A stretch of DNA of 64,000 nt from an uncultured Collinsella sp. (GCA_958437935.1 CAUBPS010000013.1:1-64000), one strand, 5' to 3'. Positions 18,520 through 26,662 are shown, counted from the first letter of the stretch. The notes: a model not told the origin generated them from the sequence alone. Program-made: numbers and translations.

Positions 18520-18668
18520 AAAGAAATCCTCGCAATTGAGTCGCAATGAAAAAGTCCATAACGTTACTAGTTTATGGCATTTTGGGCATCGACAGCTAAA
18601 CTCCAGACACGGACATCAATTGGCGAAAATGCGGCACAACACCTTTTCCGTCTTGGCGGCGGCGCCAG

Positions 18669-19691
18669 CTACACCGTGAGGAACATCATCACGATGATCA
18701 TGGCAAAGCCGATAAGGTCGGTCGGCAAAAACACCGTGCCCAGCATAACGGCGCTGGTGATGGTCGCCGAAACCGGCTCCACAGTTCCGATGAGACTCGC
18801 ACACACCGAGCCGATATCCTTAACGCCCTGCATATAGAGCATGTAAGCAAAAAACGAGCCGATAACCACGAACACCGCGAGCGCCTCGACGCCGGCAGCG
18901 TCGAGCGCCGGCATATGCGCCCAGGGCTGCACGAAGATGCACGAGACCACACCCGCCGTGAGCATAGCCGAACCCGTGACGATGGGGCTGCCGTATTCGG
19001 GCAGAATCTTAGCGGGGATCACTGCCATGCAGGTGGCGCTGACCGCACACATAAGGCCCGCGATCAGGCCGAGCGGCGAGATGTTCAGGCTGGTGGGGTC
19101 CCCGCCGGTAGCGATTAAAAAGGTGCCGCCGAGGGCCAAGCCGATGCCGACCGCCTCGCGCACGCGCGGCATGCGGCGATCGACCACACAGGTGTAGCCC
19201 ATGATGATGACCAGCTGCAGGCATTGAAGCACCGTCGCCGTTCCGGCGTTGGTCAGGCGCACGGCCGAAAGATAGCAAAACTGATTGAACAGCAAGCCAA
19301 AGGCGGTAAAGAGCAGCAGCTGCTTGCGGTCGGCAGGCGTGGTCCAGAGCTTGACCAGGCGCGCGCAATCGCGCGTGACGACCACGACCATAAACAGCAG
19401 GCCGGCGAGAATCTGGCGCACGCTCATGAGCCACAGGGTATCGACGTGGTAGGTATCGAACAGAAAGCTCGCACTGGTGCCCGAGAAGCCCCAAAACGAA
19501 CCGCCCACCAGCGTAGCCAAGACACCCGTGATCATCTTGCGCGTCGAAGCGCTGTTCAGGCGCTCGCGCCAAGCGCGGCGGGTGCTACGGCTGAGCTCAT
19601 CGGTGCCCTCGGGCACATCAATGTTCGATATATCGGTCATCGGCACCGAAGCCCCTGCGCCTTCGACCTGCTCGACACGCTCTTTGCTCAT
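18669..19691 (-). CDS. EamA/DMT family transporter
   Basis: A drug/metabolite transporter of 340 residues with ten predicted membrane segments in two EamA repeats, usually an exporter of amino acids or metabolites. The first repeat begins GVLATLVGGSFWGFSGTSASFLF and the second GLIAGLMCAVSATCMAVIPAKI. The first 55 residues are hydrophilic and cytoplasmic. The start at MSKERVEQ is supported by GGGAGTGG; the open frame runs 69 codons further upstream without a ribosome-binding site. It stands alone; the 122 bp after the upstream DUF4012 gene hold nothing recognisable. Substrate cannot be inferred from sequence. Confidence 0.85.
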   Translation of the reverse strand: MSKERVEQVEGAGASVPMTDISNIDVPEGTDELSRSTRRAWRERLNSASTRKMITGVLATLVGGSFWGFSGTSASFLFDTYHVDTLWLMSVRQILAGLLFMVVVVTRDCARLVKLWTTPADRKQLLLFTAFGLLFNQFCYLSAVRLTNAGTATVLQCLQLVIIMGYTCVVDRRMPRVREAVGIGLALGGTFLIATGGDPTSLNISPLGLIAGLMCAVSATCMAVIPAKILPEYGSPIVTGSAMLTAGVVSCIFVQPWAHMPALDAAGVEALAVFVVIGSFFAYMLYMQGVKDIGSVCASLIGTVEPVSATITSAVMLGTVFLPTDLIGFAMIIVMMFLTV

Positions 19692-19922
19692 TCCACTCCC
19701 TCGAAGCAGCCTGGAAACAATTCGGCTTACCTTACCACGGCAAAGGCACCAGCCGAAGGCTTGTCCGTTTATCGGTAGGACAATTCCGCAGGCGTCTTTC
19801 CATAGCTCGACACCGCAACGGCCTTGCATTATGCGACAGCCAAATCGCGGCAGCAGGCTCTTTTGAAATGGATATGACAAGACCCCCGAATTCCACAATG
19901 TAAGCGATTTTTAAAAATGTTC

Positions 19923-19951
19923 TTGCCACCGAGTTCAGGCTCCGTTATATT
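19923..19951 (+). promoter_or_regulatory. Promoter of tRNA-Val
   Basis: TTGCCA at 19923-19928, a 17-bp spacer, and TATATT at 19946-19951, thirty bases upstream of the mature tRNA. This is close to the sigma-70 consensus and the best-formed promoter in the window. Confidence 0.8.
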
Positions 19952-19980
19952 ATCCCTTGCGCGCTTGCGCACCCTTGATC

Positions 19981-20055
19981 GGGCGTTTAGCTCAGGGGGA
20001 GAGCGCTTCCCTGACACGGAAGAGGTCAGAAGTTCAAATCTTCTAACGCCCACCA
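19981..20055 (+). tRNA. tRNA-Val (anticodon GAC)
   Basis: A complete cloverleaf can be folded: acceptor GGGCGTT with AACGCCC, D arm GCTC...GAGC, anticodon arm CTTCC/GGAAG with loop CTGACAC giving anticodon GAC (reads GUC and GUU), T arm AGAAG/CTTCT with loop TTCAAAT. ACCA after the acceptor provides discriminator A and a genome-encoded CCA. There is a strong promoter upstream and a terminator downstream, so it is a single-gene unit. Confidence 0.97.
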
Positions 20056-20064
20056 AATGTTCGC

Positions 20065-20100
20065 AGCTCAGAGGCTATGTCCTCTGGGCTGTTTTGTTTT
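20065..20100 (+). terminator. Terminator of tRNA-Val
   Basis: AGCTCAGAGG at 20065-20074 pairs with CCTCTGGGCT at 20081-20090 (one G-T) and is followed by GTTTTGTTTT. The following 20101-20390 contains no gene I can support, only presumably the promoter of the next gene. Confidence 0.85.
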
Positions 20101-20390
20101 ATGTCGCTAAATCCGCTGGCAGTTCCAACCGTCATCGCAACGCAACATCAATTCACCTGACGAATGGCAGCCAAACATATTCAATACCCCAACATCAACA
20201 ATAGCCAGGCACAAAACTGCGCCGCAAGCTGCTCCAACCGCCCAACTGGCCAAAAGCCGACCATCTACTTGCCGATCTATCCATCGGCATAACCAATCAG
20301 TCCGCACCGCAACTTCTCAGCAAAACGCCGCGATGTCTGCGCCCTGCGGTATCCTTGAGCCACTTGCACCTGCAGCACCAAGGAGCCGCC

Positions 20391-21077
20391 ATGCGCACCG
20401 AGCTCAATGTCCCCTTTTCGCACAAAGAAGAAGCCAAGGCGCTGGGCGCCAAATGGGACCGGACCAAGAAGATCTGGTATGTACCCAGCGGCGTCAACCC
20501 CGAGCCCTTTGCCGAGTGGCTGCCCGGTGTTGACCGATCCGACCCCTCAGCGCCGTATATATATCTAGTACTGGGCAAGCGCGAGTGCTGGAAATGCCAC
20601 GAAGAGACCTCGGTCGCGGCCTTCGGCATTCCCTATCGAACCGATGACGACAAGGGCATCGCCATTGCGCACGCGCCCAACGAAGCCGGGCACATTGCCA
20701 TCGACACGGCCAACGCCAACGCACTCGCCATCGTGCCCGCTCTTGGCTGCGTGCCGGGCGAGATCCGCGACTATCTTTCTAAGCGCTGCGGCTACAAGCC
20801 CGTAGGCGCGCGAGCCTCCAAAGCCCCGTCGCTCGGCAACACGTGCACCAGTTGCGACGCGCTGCAAGGCAGCCGCTATCTGTTCGAGGAGCCCTCGTCC
20901 CCGTTTGCCCTCACCGCCATCAACAAACTGCCGGCACTGGAGTTTGTGCGCGTCGAAGTTGCCGGCGTCTTTGGCGTCCCGGCCACACGCACCGACTTTG
21001 ACCAGGCGCTCTTTACCTGGGCACGCGACCATCACGCCGAGTTCCACAAGCAGCTTGGTGAGGGGATTTATTTATAG
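20391..21077 (+). CDS. DUF5710 domain-containing protein of unknown function
   Basis: A 228-residue protein whose first 45 residues (LNVPFSHKEEAKALGAKWDRTKKIWYVP) match the small DUF5710 module, often found on plasmid-type primases and mobile-element proteins and thought to bind nucleic acid or protein. Two cysteine pairs follow, CWKC near residue 64 and CTSC near residue 150, suggesting a zinc-binding fold. The start has AAGGAG upstream with ideal spacing, and an earlier ATG does not. It is the first gene of a small island of unrecognised proteins. The function is unknown. Confidence 0.7.
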   Translation: MRTELNVPFSHKEEAKALGAKWDRTKKIWYVPSGVNPEPFAEWLPGVDRSDPSAPYIYLVLGKRECWKCHEETSVAAFGIPYRTDDDKGIAIAHAPNEAGHIAIDTANANALAIVPALGCVPGEIRDYLSKRCGYKPVGARASKAPSLGNTCTSCDALQGSRYLFEEPSSPFALTAINKLPALEFVRVEVAGVFGVPATRTDFDQALFTWARDHHAEFHKQLGEGIYL

Positions 21078-21115
21078 GGACAGAGATGCCTTCACAGCCA
21101 GCTCCTCCGCATCAC

Positions 21116-21400
21116 CTATCCCTCGTCGCCGGCGTCGTACACGATATCGAGGCCACAAACAGGGCATTTCTCCTGATACACCGGCATATGAACGCCCGTC
21201 CGTTTTCTCACTTCGTCGCTAAGTCTGTCGCGCGCATCGATGAACCGAATGTCGAGGCACGGTATTTGCGAGCCGCAGCAAGGACAGGCGACGACAAACG
21301 ACCCGCAATCAACTTCTACGCTCGGAAACATTTTGTTGTCTATAAGGGCACACGGCAGTTTTCCGTACTTCCCCATCGCAATATCGCCTCGCCAGCTCAT
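21116..21400 (-). CDS. Small hypothetical zinc-ribbon protein
   Basis: A 94-residue protein with two CPxC knuckles (CPCCGSQ and CPVCGLD) spaced by about 40 residues, typical of a zinc ribbon. I take the start at MSWRGDIAMGKYG because GAGGGGAG lies just upstream; the frame is open 22 codons further. It is convergent with the DUF5710 gene, with 38 bp between stops. I do not recognise a named family. Confidence 0.6.
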   Translation of the reverse strand: MSWRGDIAMGKYGKLPCALIDNKMFPSVEVDCGSFVVACPCCGSQIPCLDIRFIDARDRLSDEVRKRTGVHMPVYQEKCPVCGLDIVYDAGDEG

Positions 21401-21522
21401 ACACGCTCCCCTCTCGCTATACAAATCAGGAAGAGCATGCACCAGCAGGCGTGCGCGAGATTGCATCGCCGCGCGATCCGATCAAACAACACGATCGTAA
21501 AAGACCGCCAAAGCCAAATACG

Positions 21523-21939
21523 CTAATACGGCAGAGGCCCCGCCTTTTCACGCTTCTTTTCCGAGTGATCGAACTCAATGCGATGGGCCTCAAGAAACAC
21601 CGTATTGGGTCCAAACCATCCGTTTTCGGGCTCGAACCGTTCAACAAACGCAAGGCCGAGCACCTTGTAGCCCACCTCGGTTGCAAATATGACTCCGACT
21701 GGAATGCCACATTCCGTGCAGTTGAGCATTTTACGGTTGTAATTCTGGTCTCGAAAACCAACGGTACCCGGCGCTTGAACCGAATACTTAATGACCCACG
21801 TACCATCGTCCAAATAGAGCGGAGGCACATTGTTGATGCTCTCGGTTTGCCGCTGGCGCACTTGTACCCCGCTACCCCACTCCCCTGTATACTGATGTAG
21901 CACGTGTTTCATCCGGGCTTGTTGGGCCGGATTGTTCAT
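21523..21939 (-). CDS. Hypothetical protein
   Basis: Up to 138 residues, soluble, one CxxC (CTEC). The composition and the segment VGVIFATEVGYKVLGLAFVERFEPENGWFGPNTVFLEAH look like a genuine folded protein, but I recognise no family. No convincing ribosome-binding site precedes either candidate start (21939, or 21912 at the tenth codon). Its start codon is 11 bp from the divergent GTG of the next gene, so the two promoters must overlap each other's coding region, which is unusual. Confidence 0.5.
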   Translation of the reverse strand: MNNPAQQARMKHVLHQYTGEWGSGVQVRQRQTESINNVPPLYLDDGTWVIKYSVQAPGTVGFRDQNYNRKMLNCTECGIPVGVIFATEVGYKVLGLAFVERFEPENGWFGPNTVFLEAHRIEFDHSEKKREKAGPLPY

Positions 21940-21950
21940 GGGAGGTTCTT

Positions 21951-22442
21951 GTGGCTGTTTCGAATCCGCCTAAGGGGAGCGTTTCTTCTTCGTCCATCAA
22001 GCCGGTTACGCGCAAGGCCGTACGCTGCCAGCGCGAGGTCGCTTGGCTCGTCACGCAGGCGGCGGGCAGACTCGTGGCGAGCACGGAGGACGTCAATGCT
22101 CCCACACCGAGCTTTGTGCTGGCAGCGGCGCTGGATCGAGTACGCCAGCTGGAACTCGCCGCACAAGAAGACGGCAGCCATCTTGGCTACCAAGACGCTA
22201 TGGCGCCCGACCTGTTGACCTTTTGTCGCATGACCAAGTTGCCCGCCGCACCCAATGCGCTTTCGGACGCAGGCTACATGTTTACGCTTTCGGGCGCGGA
22301 CCTTATCCGCGACATCTATGCATACTGCAGCGAGCTCGCCGAGCGCCACGTCTTTGACGCGGCAGAAGTCAAACCGGGATATGTCATCAAGCTGGTTCTT
22401 AGGCTGTTCTTAATGGACGGGTTCGGGGCCATGCCGGCGTAA
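21951..22442 (+). CDS. Hypothetical protein
   Basis: A 163-residue soluble protein starting at GTG with an excellent GGAGG five bases upstream. The N-terminal 20 residues are Ser/Lys-rich, then a mostly helical domain (REVAWLVTQAAGRLVAS, LAAALDRVRQLELAAQ, ADLIRDIYAYCSELAERH). No transmembrane segments and no known motif. It is divergent from the preceding hypothetical gene and belongs to the same accessory island. Confidence 0.65.
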   Translation: MAVSNPPKGSVSSSSIKPVTRKAVRCQREVAWLVTQAAGRLVASTEDVNAPTPSFVLAAALDRVRQLELAAQEDGSHLGYQDAMAPDLLTFCRMTKLPAAPNALSDAGYMFTLSGADLIRDIYAYCSELAERHVFDAAEVKPGYVIKLVLRLFLMDGFGAMPA

Positions 22443-22533
22443 GCCGAGTCTTTAGCATCACCGTCGACTGAGCAACAACCGCTTTACCTTAGTGGGCGCC
22501 AATTGAGGGTCGATTATTGGTTCGCCTCGTCCA

Positions 22534-22815
22534 CTAACGCAAGATGCCTTGGACGGTCGAGGTACGGCGCAGGTTTTTGGCGACAGCCGCGACAGTATCC
22601 GAAATCATCTCGTCCAACTATCCCTCACAGATTGTGCGGTCCATGAACCTCAGCGACTCCGCCGTGCCTTTCCGGGTCCCCGCATAGACAGCCATGTCGA
22701 TAAAGAGCTTGGGATAAAACTGCTGAGGGCAGGTGCCCGCAACTTGGAGTCCAGCCTTGGTGACATTGCCCTGGGAATCAAGGAAATCCGCGGATAGATT
22801 TCCCTCGTCTCTCAG
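22534..22815 (-). pseudogene. Remnant of an AlbA-type/ATP-binding protein with in-frame TAG
   Basis: Reading the minus strand from 22815 gives a continuous frame of 93 codons interrupted by a single TAG at 22620-22618 and ending at TAG 22536-22534. The translation contains LSADFLDSQGNVTKAGLQ, AGTCPQQFYPKLFIDMAVY and DEMISDTVAAVAKNLRRTS, which resembles the C-terminal half of the AlbA_2 (Schlafen-type) ATP-binding proteins common in gut Actinobacteria. Everything upstream is missing: the frame stops inside the GAGAGATA repeat region. It is a 5'-truncated, nonsense-mutated relic. The family match is from memory of the pattern. Confidence 0.6.
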
Positions 22816-22830
22816 TTATCTCTCGTAATT

Positions 22831-22886
22831 ATCTCTCATCTATCTCTCTATCTCTCGGCTTAGAGATAGAGAGATAGATGAGAGAT
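22831..22886. repeat. Perfect 25-bp palindrome built of GAGAGATA units
   Basis: Bases 22831-22855 are the exact reverse complement of 22862-22886, with the 6-nt loop CGGCTT. Both arms are made of short TATCTCTC/GAGAGATA repeats. Neither side has a U-tract, so it is not an ordinary terminator. A related copy of the flanking sequence (CAGTTATCTCTC) recurs at 22981. Confidence 0.85.
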
Positions 22887-22997
22887 GGAATGTCTACCAT
22901 TTGCTTCATTTATACATGTTTTTGCTGGTAGAGCAATCGACATTGAGACAATACCATGATTGCCTGTCTCTTTGCTGATCAGTTATCTCTCATAATT

Positions 22998-23053
22998 TAT
23001 CTCTCGTCTTTCTGCTTTCTCTCGTATTAGTGACGAATGAGAGACGAGAGATA
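22998..23053. repeat. Second GAGAGATA inverted repeat
   Basis: TATCTCTCGTCT at 22998-23009 pairs perfectly with AGACGAGAGATA at 23042-23053. The interior again contains CTCTC/GAGAG. It is preceded by CAGTTATCTCTC as in the first palindrome, so the two are diverged copies of one element about 170 bp apart. The spacer 22890-22975 is AT-rich and shows no gene. Confidence 0.7.
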
Positions 23054-23064
23054 CGTGAGTGATG

Positions 23065-23085
23065 GACGAGCGTGGATTTTTGGAC
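23065..23085 (-). repeat. R1 element, single unit
   Basis: On the minus strand GTCCAAAAATCCACGCTCGT (23084-23065), the core unit of the R1 family seen in arrays at 33449-33617, 36349-36465 and 42716-42807. Here it is a lone unit without the long hairpin. Confidence 0.7.
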
Positions 23086-23104
23086 GGTCGGAAAATCCCT
23101 CAAA

Positions 23105-23141
23105 CAAAAAACGGGGCCGGCCTTACGCCGAGCCCCGTTTT
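23105..23141 (-). terminator. Terminator of the gfr-like PTS operon
   Basis: AAAACGGGGC at 23108-23117 pairs with GCCCCGTTTT at 23132-23141, with further CGGC/GCCG pairing inside. On the minus strand T6 follows. It lies 46 bp after the IID stop. Confidence 0.88.
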
Positions 23142-23186
23142 CAAACGGTCAGTTAGTTATCCAACGCGCGAGCATAGCAGTCAACA

Positions 23187-24035
23187 TTACGCCGCCGCGA
23201 ACACTCCCAAGCCCGTTCCGATGATGCAGATCGCAAAGATGCCCAAGATGATCCAAATGGTCTTGACGCCCTTTTTGTACAGGGCGACGCAGGCAAAGGT
23301 TGCCAGCAAGGGCAGCAGACCGGGGAAGATCGAATCGAACAGATCCTGCAGGACAATCTCCGAACCACCCACGTCAAAGGTCAAAGCAGTGGACAGTGAG
23401 ACCTGTGCCGCAATCATGGCGCCGATAACGGTCATTCCGAGGACACCGGCAGCATGCGTCATGCGAGACATAAGGTTGTTCTCTTCGGACTGCTGCAGGA
23501 ACTTGGTTCCCAGGTCGTAACCCAGATGGGCTGCGACGATACGCGTTGCAAAGTTAATCACGGAGTAGATGAGCGCGTACACGATGGGGCCAAGCGGGTT
23601 GCCCGTCGAAGCGATACCAATACCAATGCCGGCGGCGACCACGCGGAACGTACCCCAGTAGAACGAATCGCCAATGCCGGAAAGCGGTCCCATGAGGCCG
23701 ACCTTCATGGCGTTAATCGAGGACGTGTCGAAGTTCTTATCGGCAGCCGCCTGCTCTTCCATCGAAACCGTTAGGCCGGCTACAAACGGAAGCACATGAG
23801 GCGTGATGTTAAAGAACTCGGTATGGCGATCGAGCGCCGCATAGTAATCGTCGTCGTTGGGATAGATCTTTCGCAGGGGCTTCTGAATGGTGTACATGAA
23901 GCCCATTGCCATCATCTTGTCGTACGACTGCGAGCACTGGCTCGTAAACTGGCGAAGGAACATGCTCCGATACATATCGGGGGTCATAACCGCGTCCTTC
24001 TTGGCCTCCTTGAGGTCGGTGTTCTGGGTAGCCAT
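23187..24035 (-). CDS. Mannose-family PTS transporter subunit IID
   Basis: Membrane subunit of a mannose-class phosphotransferase permease; 282 residues. It begins with a cytoplasmic stretch and the family signature FLRQFTSQCSQSYDKMMAMGFMYTIQKPL, followed by the conserved GLMGPLSGIGDSFYWGTFR loop and C-terminal membrane helices. The start codon overlaps the IIC stop (TAATG), with GAGGAGGA upstream, so it is translationally coupled. The IIA-IIB-SIS-IIC-IID operon order resembles gfr loci of enterobacteria, whose permease imports glucoselysine and fructoselysine. The substrate here is inferred, not shown. Confidence 0.92.
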   Translation of the reverse strand: MATQNTDLKEAKKDAVMTPDMYRSMFLRQFTSQCSQSYDKMMAMGFMYTIQKPLRKIYPNDDDYYAALDRHTEFFNITPHVLPFVAGLTVSMEEQAAADKNFDTSSINAMKVGLMGPLSGIGDSFYWGTFRVVAAGIGIGIASTGNPLGPIVYALIYSVINFATRIVAAHLGYDLGTKFLQQSEENNLMSRMTHAAGVLGMTVIGAMIAAQVSLSTALTFDVGGSEIVLQDLFDSIFPGLLPLLATFACVALYKKGVKTIWIILGIFAICIIGTGLGVFAAA

Positions 24036-24808
24036 TAGAAGTCCTCCTCTTCATCTGCAGCAACCGCCTGCGGACCGGACGAGCCCTCGCGGAAGGCCAG
24101 GAGCAGCGCGACGCAAATAGCAGCTGCGGCGACGCCGACCACGTCCATCTTGAGGTAGATGACCATAATGAAGCCGATGAACAGCCAAGGAAGCAGCTTG
24201 TTGTCGCCCATGGTCCTAATAAGAAGAGCGAAGCCGATGCAGACCATGACGCCGGACGCAACGTTGAGGCCGTCCATCACAAACTGCGGAATCGCGTTGA
24301 GCGCATTGTTGATGAGGTCGGCACCAAAGAACAGCGAGCCAAACACCAGCAGTGCAGACGGAATGCCAATCGACAGCGGCACGATGGTCAGATGGTACAG
24401 ATTCGCCTTGGCAAGATCGCGATTTGCCAGAGCGGTCTCAATCTTCTTGCAGGCAAAGGCACCCGGAACGGCGTAGCAGAAGTTACGCCACACCTGAAGG
24501 AAGACGGAGACGGGAAGGGCGAGCGCGACGGCAGTTGCCGTGCCCGTACCCGTAATGACGGCAAACGCGCAGCCAAGCACGCCGGAGGCATAGACCTCGG
24601 GAGGAACCGCCGCGCCGACCATGATGGCGCCCATGAACATGGACTCCAAAGCAGCGCCGACGATAACGCCCTGCTGGACATCGCCTAGGATCAAGCCGAC
24701 AAACAGACTTGTAAACAGCGGACGACCAAGCATCGTAATGCCAAATAATTGCTCGTCCATGGACGCAATAAATGCGACCAGTGCAACTAGAAGATACTGG
24801 ACAACCAT
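24035..24808 (-). CDS. Mannose-family PTS transporter subunit IIC
   Basis: Membrane subunit that forms the sugar channel together with IID. It is strongly hydrophobic, with the family signature VALVAFIASMDEQLFGITMLGRPLFTSLFVGLILGDVQQGVIVGA at the N-terminus. The C-terminus is acidic (ADEEEDF). I prefer the ATG at 24808 (MVVQYLLVALV); a TTG three codons upstream (24817) is the alternative. It is 3' of the SIS gene and overlaps IID. Confidence 0.92.
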   Translation of the reverse strand: MVVQYLLVALVAFIASMDEQLFGITMLGRPLFTSLFVGLILGDVQQGVIVGAALESMFMGAIMVGAAVPPEVYASGVLGCAFAVITGTGTATAVALALPVSVFLQVWRNFCYAVPGAFACKKIETALANRDLAKANLYHLTIVPLSIGIPSALLVFGSLFFGADLINNALNAIPQFVMDGLNVASGVMVCIGFALLIRTMGDNKLLPWLFIGFIMVIYLKMDVVGVAAAAICVALLLAFREGSSGPQAVAADEEEDF

Positions 24809-24889
24809 TTCGATCAACCCCAGAAATAGGTCTGCAGGCGAGGCATTCTGCGCAGCTCGCCTGCAGACAACCGCAGCAATTTGAGAGGA

Positions 24890-25924
24890 TTAGTAGTTCA
24901 TCTGGTGATAGTAACGACGCGTGGTGAGCGGGTGGTTACGGACGTGCTCGAGATGGCAGCTCAGACGCTCGGTGATGGTGTAGGTGACCATCGGGGAGAC
25001 AATCTTGCGGAACTCGGGGTCGCTGAACGGCAGCTCGACCTCGGCGGTGTCAAACTTGTTCACGCGGACGTTGACGCCCTTCTCGTCGGCGAGCATGTGA
25101 GTGAAGTTGTCCACGCGGTCCATGAGCTTACGGGTGTCGTCCTCGCCGTAGAGCATGATGAGGCTCGTGCCCTCCTCGCACAGCTCGATGGTGCCGTGGA
25201 AGAACTCGGCGGCGTGGATGGACTTGGTCTTGATCCACTGCATCTCCTCGAGAATGCACATGGCGTAGTCGTAGGCCTCACCCCAGAGCATGCCGGAGCC
25301 AATCACCATGTGGTAATCGGTGTCCTTGAAGTCCTCGGCCATGGCGGCGCAGCGCTCGTCCTGAGCGTCCTTGGCCTTGATGAGGTACGGAGCGATGTTG
25401 CCGAACTCCTCCATGAAGGTGTCGTACTTGGGGAAGGCGCCGGCGTTCTTGAGGAAGCGGGCGACCAGCGTGATCTGGTAGGTGTAGATGGCCTCGCACA
25501 GGACGTCGTCCTCGGCGAAGCTGAAGAACTTGTAATCGGCGTACTCGGTGGCCGGGGTGTTGTCGTTGGAGACATACATCAGCGTGCGGGCGCCCTGCTC
25601 CTGGCAGAACTTGGCGGCCTCGATGATCTCGGGGGTGGTGCCGGTACGGGTGGAGAAGACGCAGACCGAGTCCTTGTTGAAGGTCTTGGGCGGGCATGCG
25701 AGGAACTCAGCGGCAATCTCGCAGTGGACGTCGACGTCGGCCGTGGTGGTCTCGACCCAATACTTCATCGGGAGCGTGTGGGCCCAGGTGCCGCCGCAGC
25801 CGATGAAGAAGATGTTGGAATAACCCTGCTCGCAGACCTTGTCCACGGCAGCCTCAATCTGAGGACGGAGAGCGAGGGCATCGCTCACAACCTTCTCGTA
25901 ACGAGGCTCATCGAAATTGAACAT
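24890..25924 (-). CDS. SIS-domain sugar-amine 6-phosphate deglycase (FrlB/GfrF-like)
   Basis: A 344-residue protein with two SIS domains. The first carries the phosphosugar-binding FFIGCGGTWAHTLPMKYW and FSTRTGTTPEIIEAAK loops. The catalytic region HAAEFFHGTIELCEEG near residue 225 has the Glu and His used by FrlB-type deglycases. It ends in HPLTTRRYYHQ, the C-terminal signature shared by all four paralogues in this window. Such enzymes cleave fructoselysine- or glucoselysine-6-phosphate to a hexose 6-phosphate and an amino acid. Lying between IIB and IIC of a mannose-family PTS, it most resembles the gfr arrangement. It has its own promoter: a terminator separates it from IIB, and TTGCAT...TATTAT lies upstream. 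The exact substrate is not determinable here. Confidence 0.82.
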   Translation of the reverse strand: MFNFDEPRYEKVVSDALALRPQIEAAVDKVCEQGYSNIFFIGCGGTWAHTLPMKYWVETTTADVDVHCEIAAEFLACPPKTFNKDSVCVFSTRTGTTPEIIEAAKFCQEQGARTLMYVSNDNTPATEYADYKFFSFAEDDVLCEAIYTYQITLVARFLKNAGAFPKYDTFMEEFGNIAPYLIKAKDAQDERCAAMAEDFKDTDYHMVIGSGMLWGEAYDYAMCILEEMQWIKTKSIHAAEFFHGTIELCEEGTSLIMLYGEDDTRKLMDRVDNFTHMLADEKGVNVRVNKFDTAEVELPFSDPEFRKIVSPMVTYTITERLSCHLEHVRNHPLTTRRYYHQMNY

Positions 25925-25965
25925 CCCTTACTCCTAACTCACTTGGATGAACCCTTCATTCATCC

Positions 25966-25996
25966 CATGACGTTATAATACTTTATATAACTAACT
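25966..25996 (-). promoter_or_regulatory. Probable promoter/operator of SIS-IIC-IID
   Basis: On the minus strand TTGCAT, 16 bp, TATTAT is followed by AACGTC. The stretch TTATATAAAGTATTATAACG contains GTATTATAAC, similar to GntR/HutC-type operators. It lies between the internal terminator and the SIS start. Confidence 0.45.
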
Positions 25997-26035
25997 ATGC
26001 AAGACCTATTTCGGATTTTTTTGATTTTTCTTTAA

Positions 26036-26067
26036 TAAAAAGCCCGCCGATCAAATGATCGACGGGC
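26036..26067 (-). terminator. Internal terminator between IIB and the SIS gene
   Basis: GCCCGCCGATCA at 26042-26053 pairs with TGATCGACGGGC at 26056-26067 (one mismatch) and is followed on the minus strand by TTTTTTATTAAAG. It splits the PTS operon into IIA-IIB and SIS-IIC-IID. Confidence 0.85.
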
Positions 26068-26118
26068 ATAGACATAGAGTATCGGTTCAATAAATACCGA
26101 ACACCAGCATGTTTTCGG

Positions 26119-26592
26119 CTAAAAAACGTCCTTGGCAAACACCTTGGCGTCATTGGGAACCTGACGGATTTCGACGGCCACGCCATCGCCCAGGAGCTCT
26201 TGGATATGCTCGGCATCTTTCTCGGTCGCAAAGATTGCAGGGGTCGGATGAAGCGTGGTCTCAGGGGTCTTTCGGGTTCCACCCAGATTGATCTCTTTGA
26301 TGTCTTTGCAACCCTTAGCGAGACGATAGACATCTTCAATCGTCTCAGCGATGATAAACAGCGAATACTTGTCGGTAACGCCGCTGTTGAGCGCCTCGAT
26401 AGCAGCGTCAACATCCTTGATGACGAGTTTAACGCCGCTGGGGCGGGCGAGCCTCAAGGCCGCCTTCCTCATGTCGTCTTTTGCCACAGCATCGCTGGCA
26501 AGCAGGATGCAATCTACATCCAAAGCGTGAGTCCAGGACATGGCAACTTGGCCGTGAATCAGTCGGTAATCAACTCTCGTAAGCTTAACCAT
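26119..26592 (-). CDS. Mannose-family PTS transporter subunit IIB
   Basis: Cytoplasmic phosphocarrier that takes phosphate from IIA and passes it to the incoming sugar. The phosphorylated His is His13 in RVDYRLIHGQVAMSWTH, the hallmark of mannose-class IIB. The length of about 157 residues is normal. I prefer the ATG at 26592 (MVKLTRVDYR), which has GGAG upstream at suitable distance, over one three codons earlier. A terminator follows it directly. Confidence 0.92.
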   Translation of the reverse strand: MVKLTRVDYRLIHGQVAMSWTHALDVDCILLASDAVAKDDMRKAALRLARPSGVKLVIKDVDAAIEALNSGVTDKYSLFIIAETIEDVYRLAKGCKDIKEINLGGTRKTPETTLHPTPAIFATEKDAEHIQELLGDGVAVEIRQVPNDAKVFAKDVF

Positions 26593-26662
26593 CGTTATCA
26601 TCTCCGCACGTGATAAAGGAATGACAGGTGTGGCCCTTAGCTAGGGCTCGAACCAGAACTAA

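Noticed and set aside
22549..22797. 82-codon plus-strand gene
   Set aside because: It is the complement of the AlbA-type relic, which gives a coherent protein on the minus strand.
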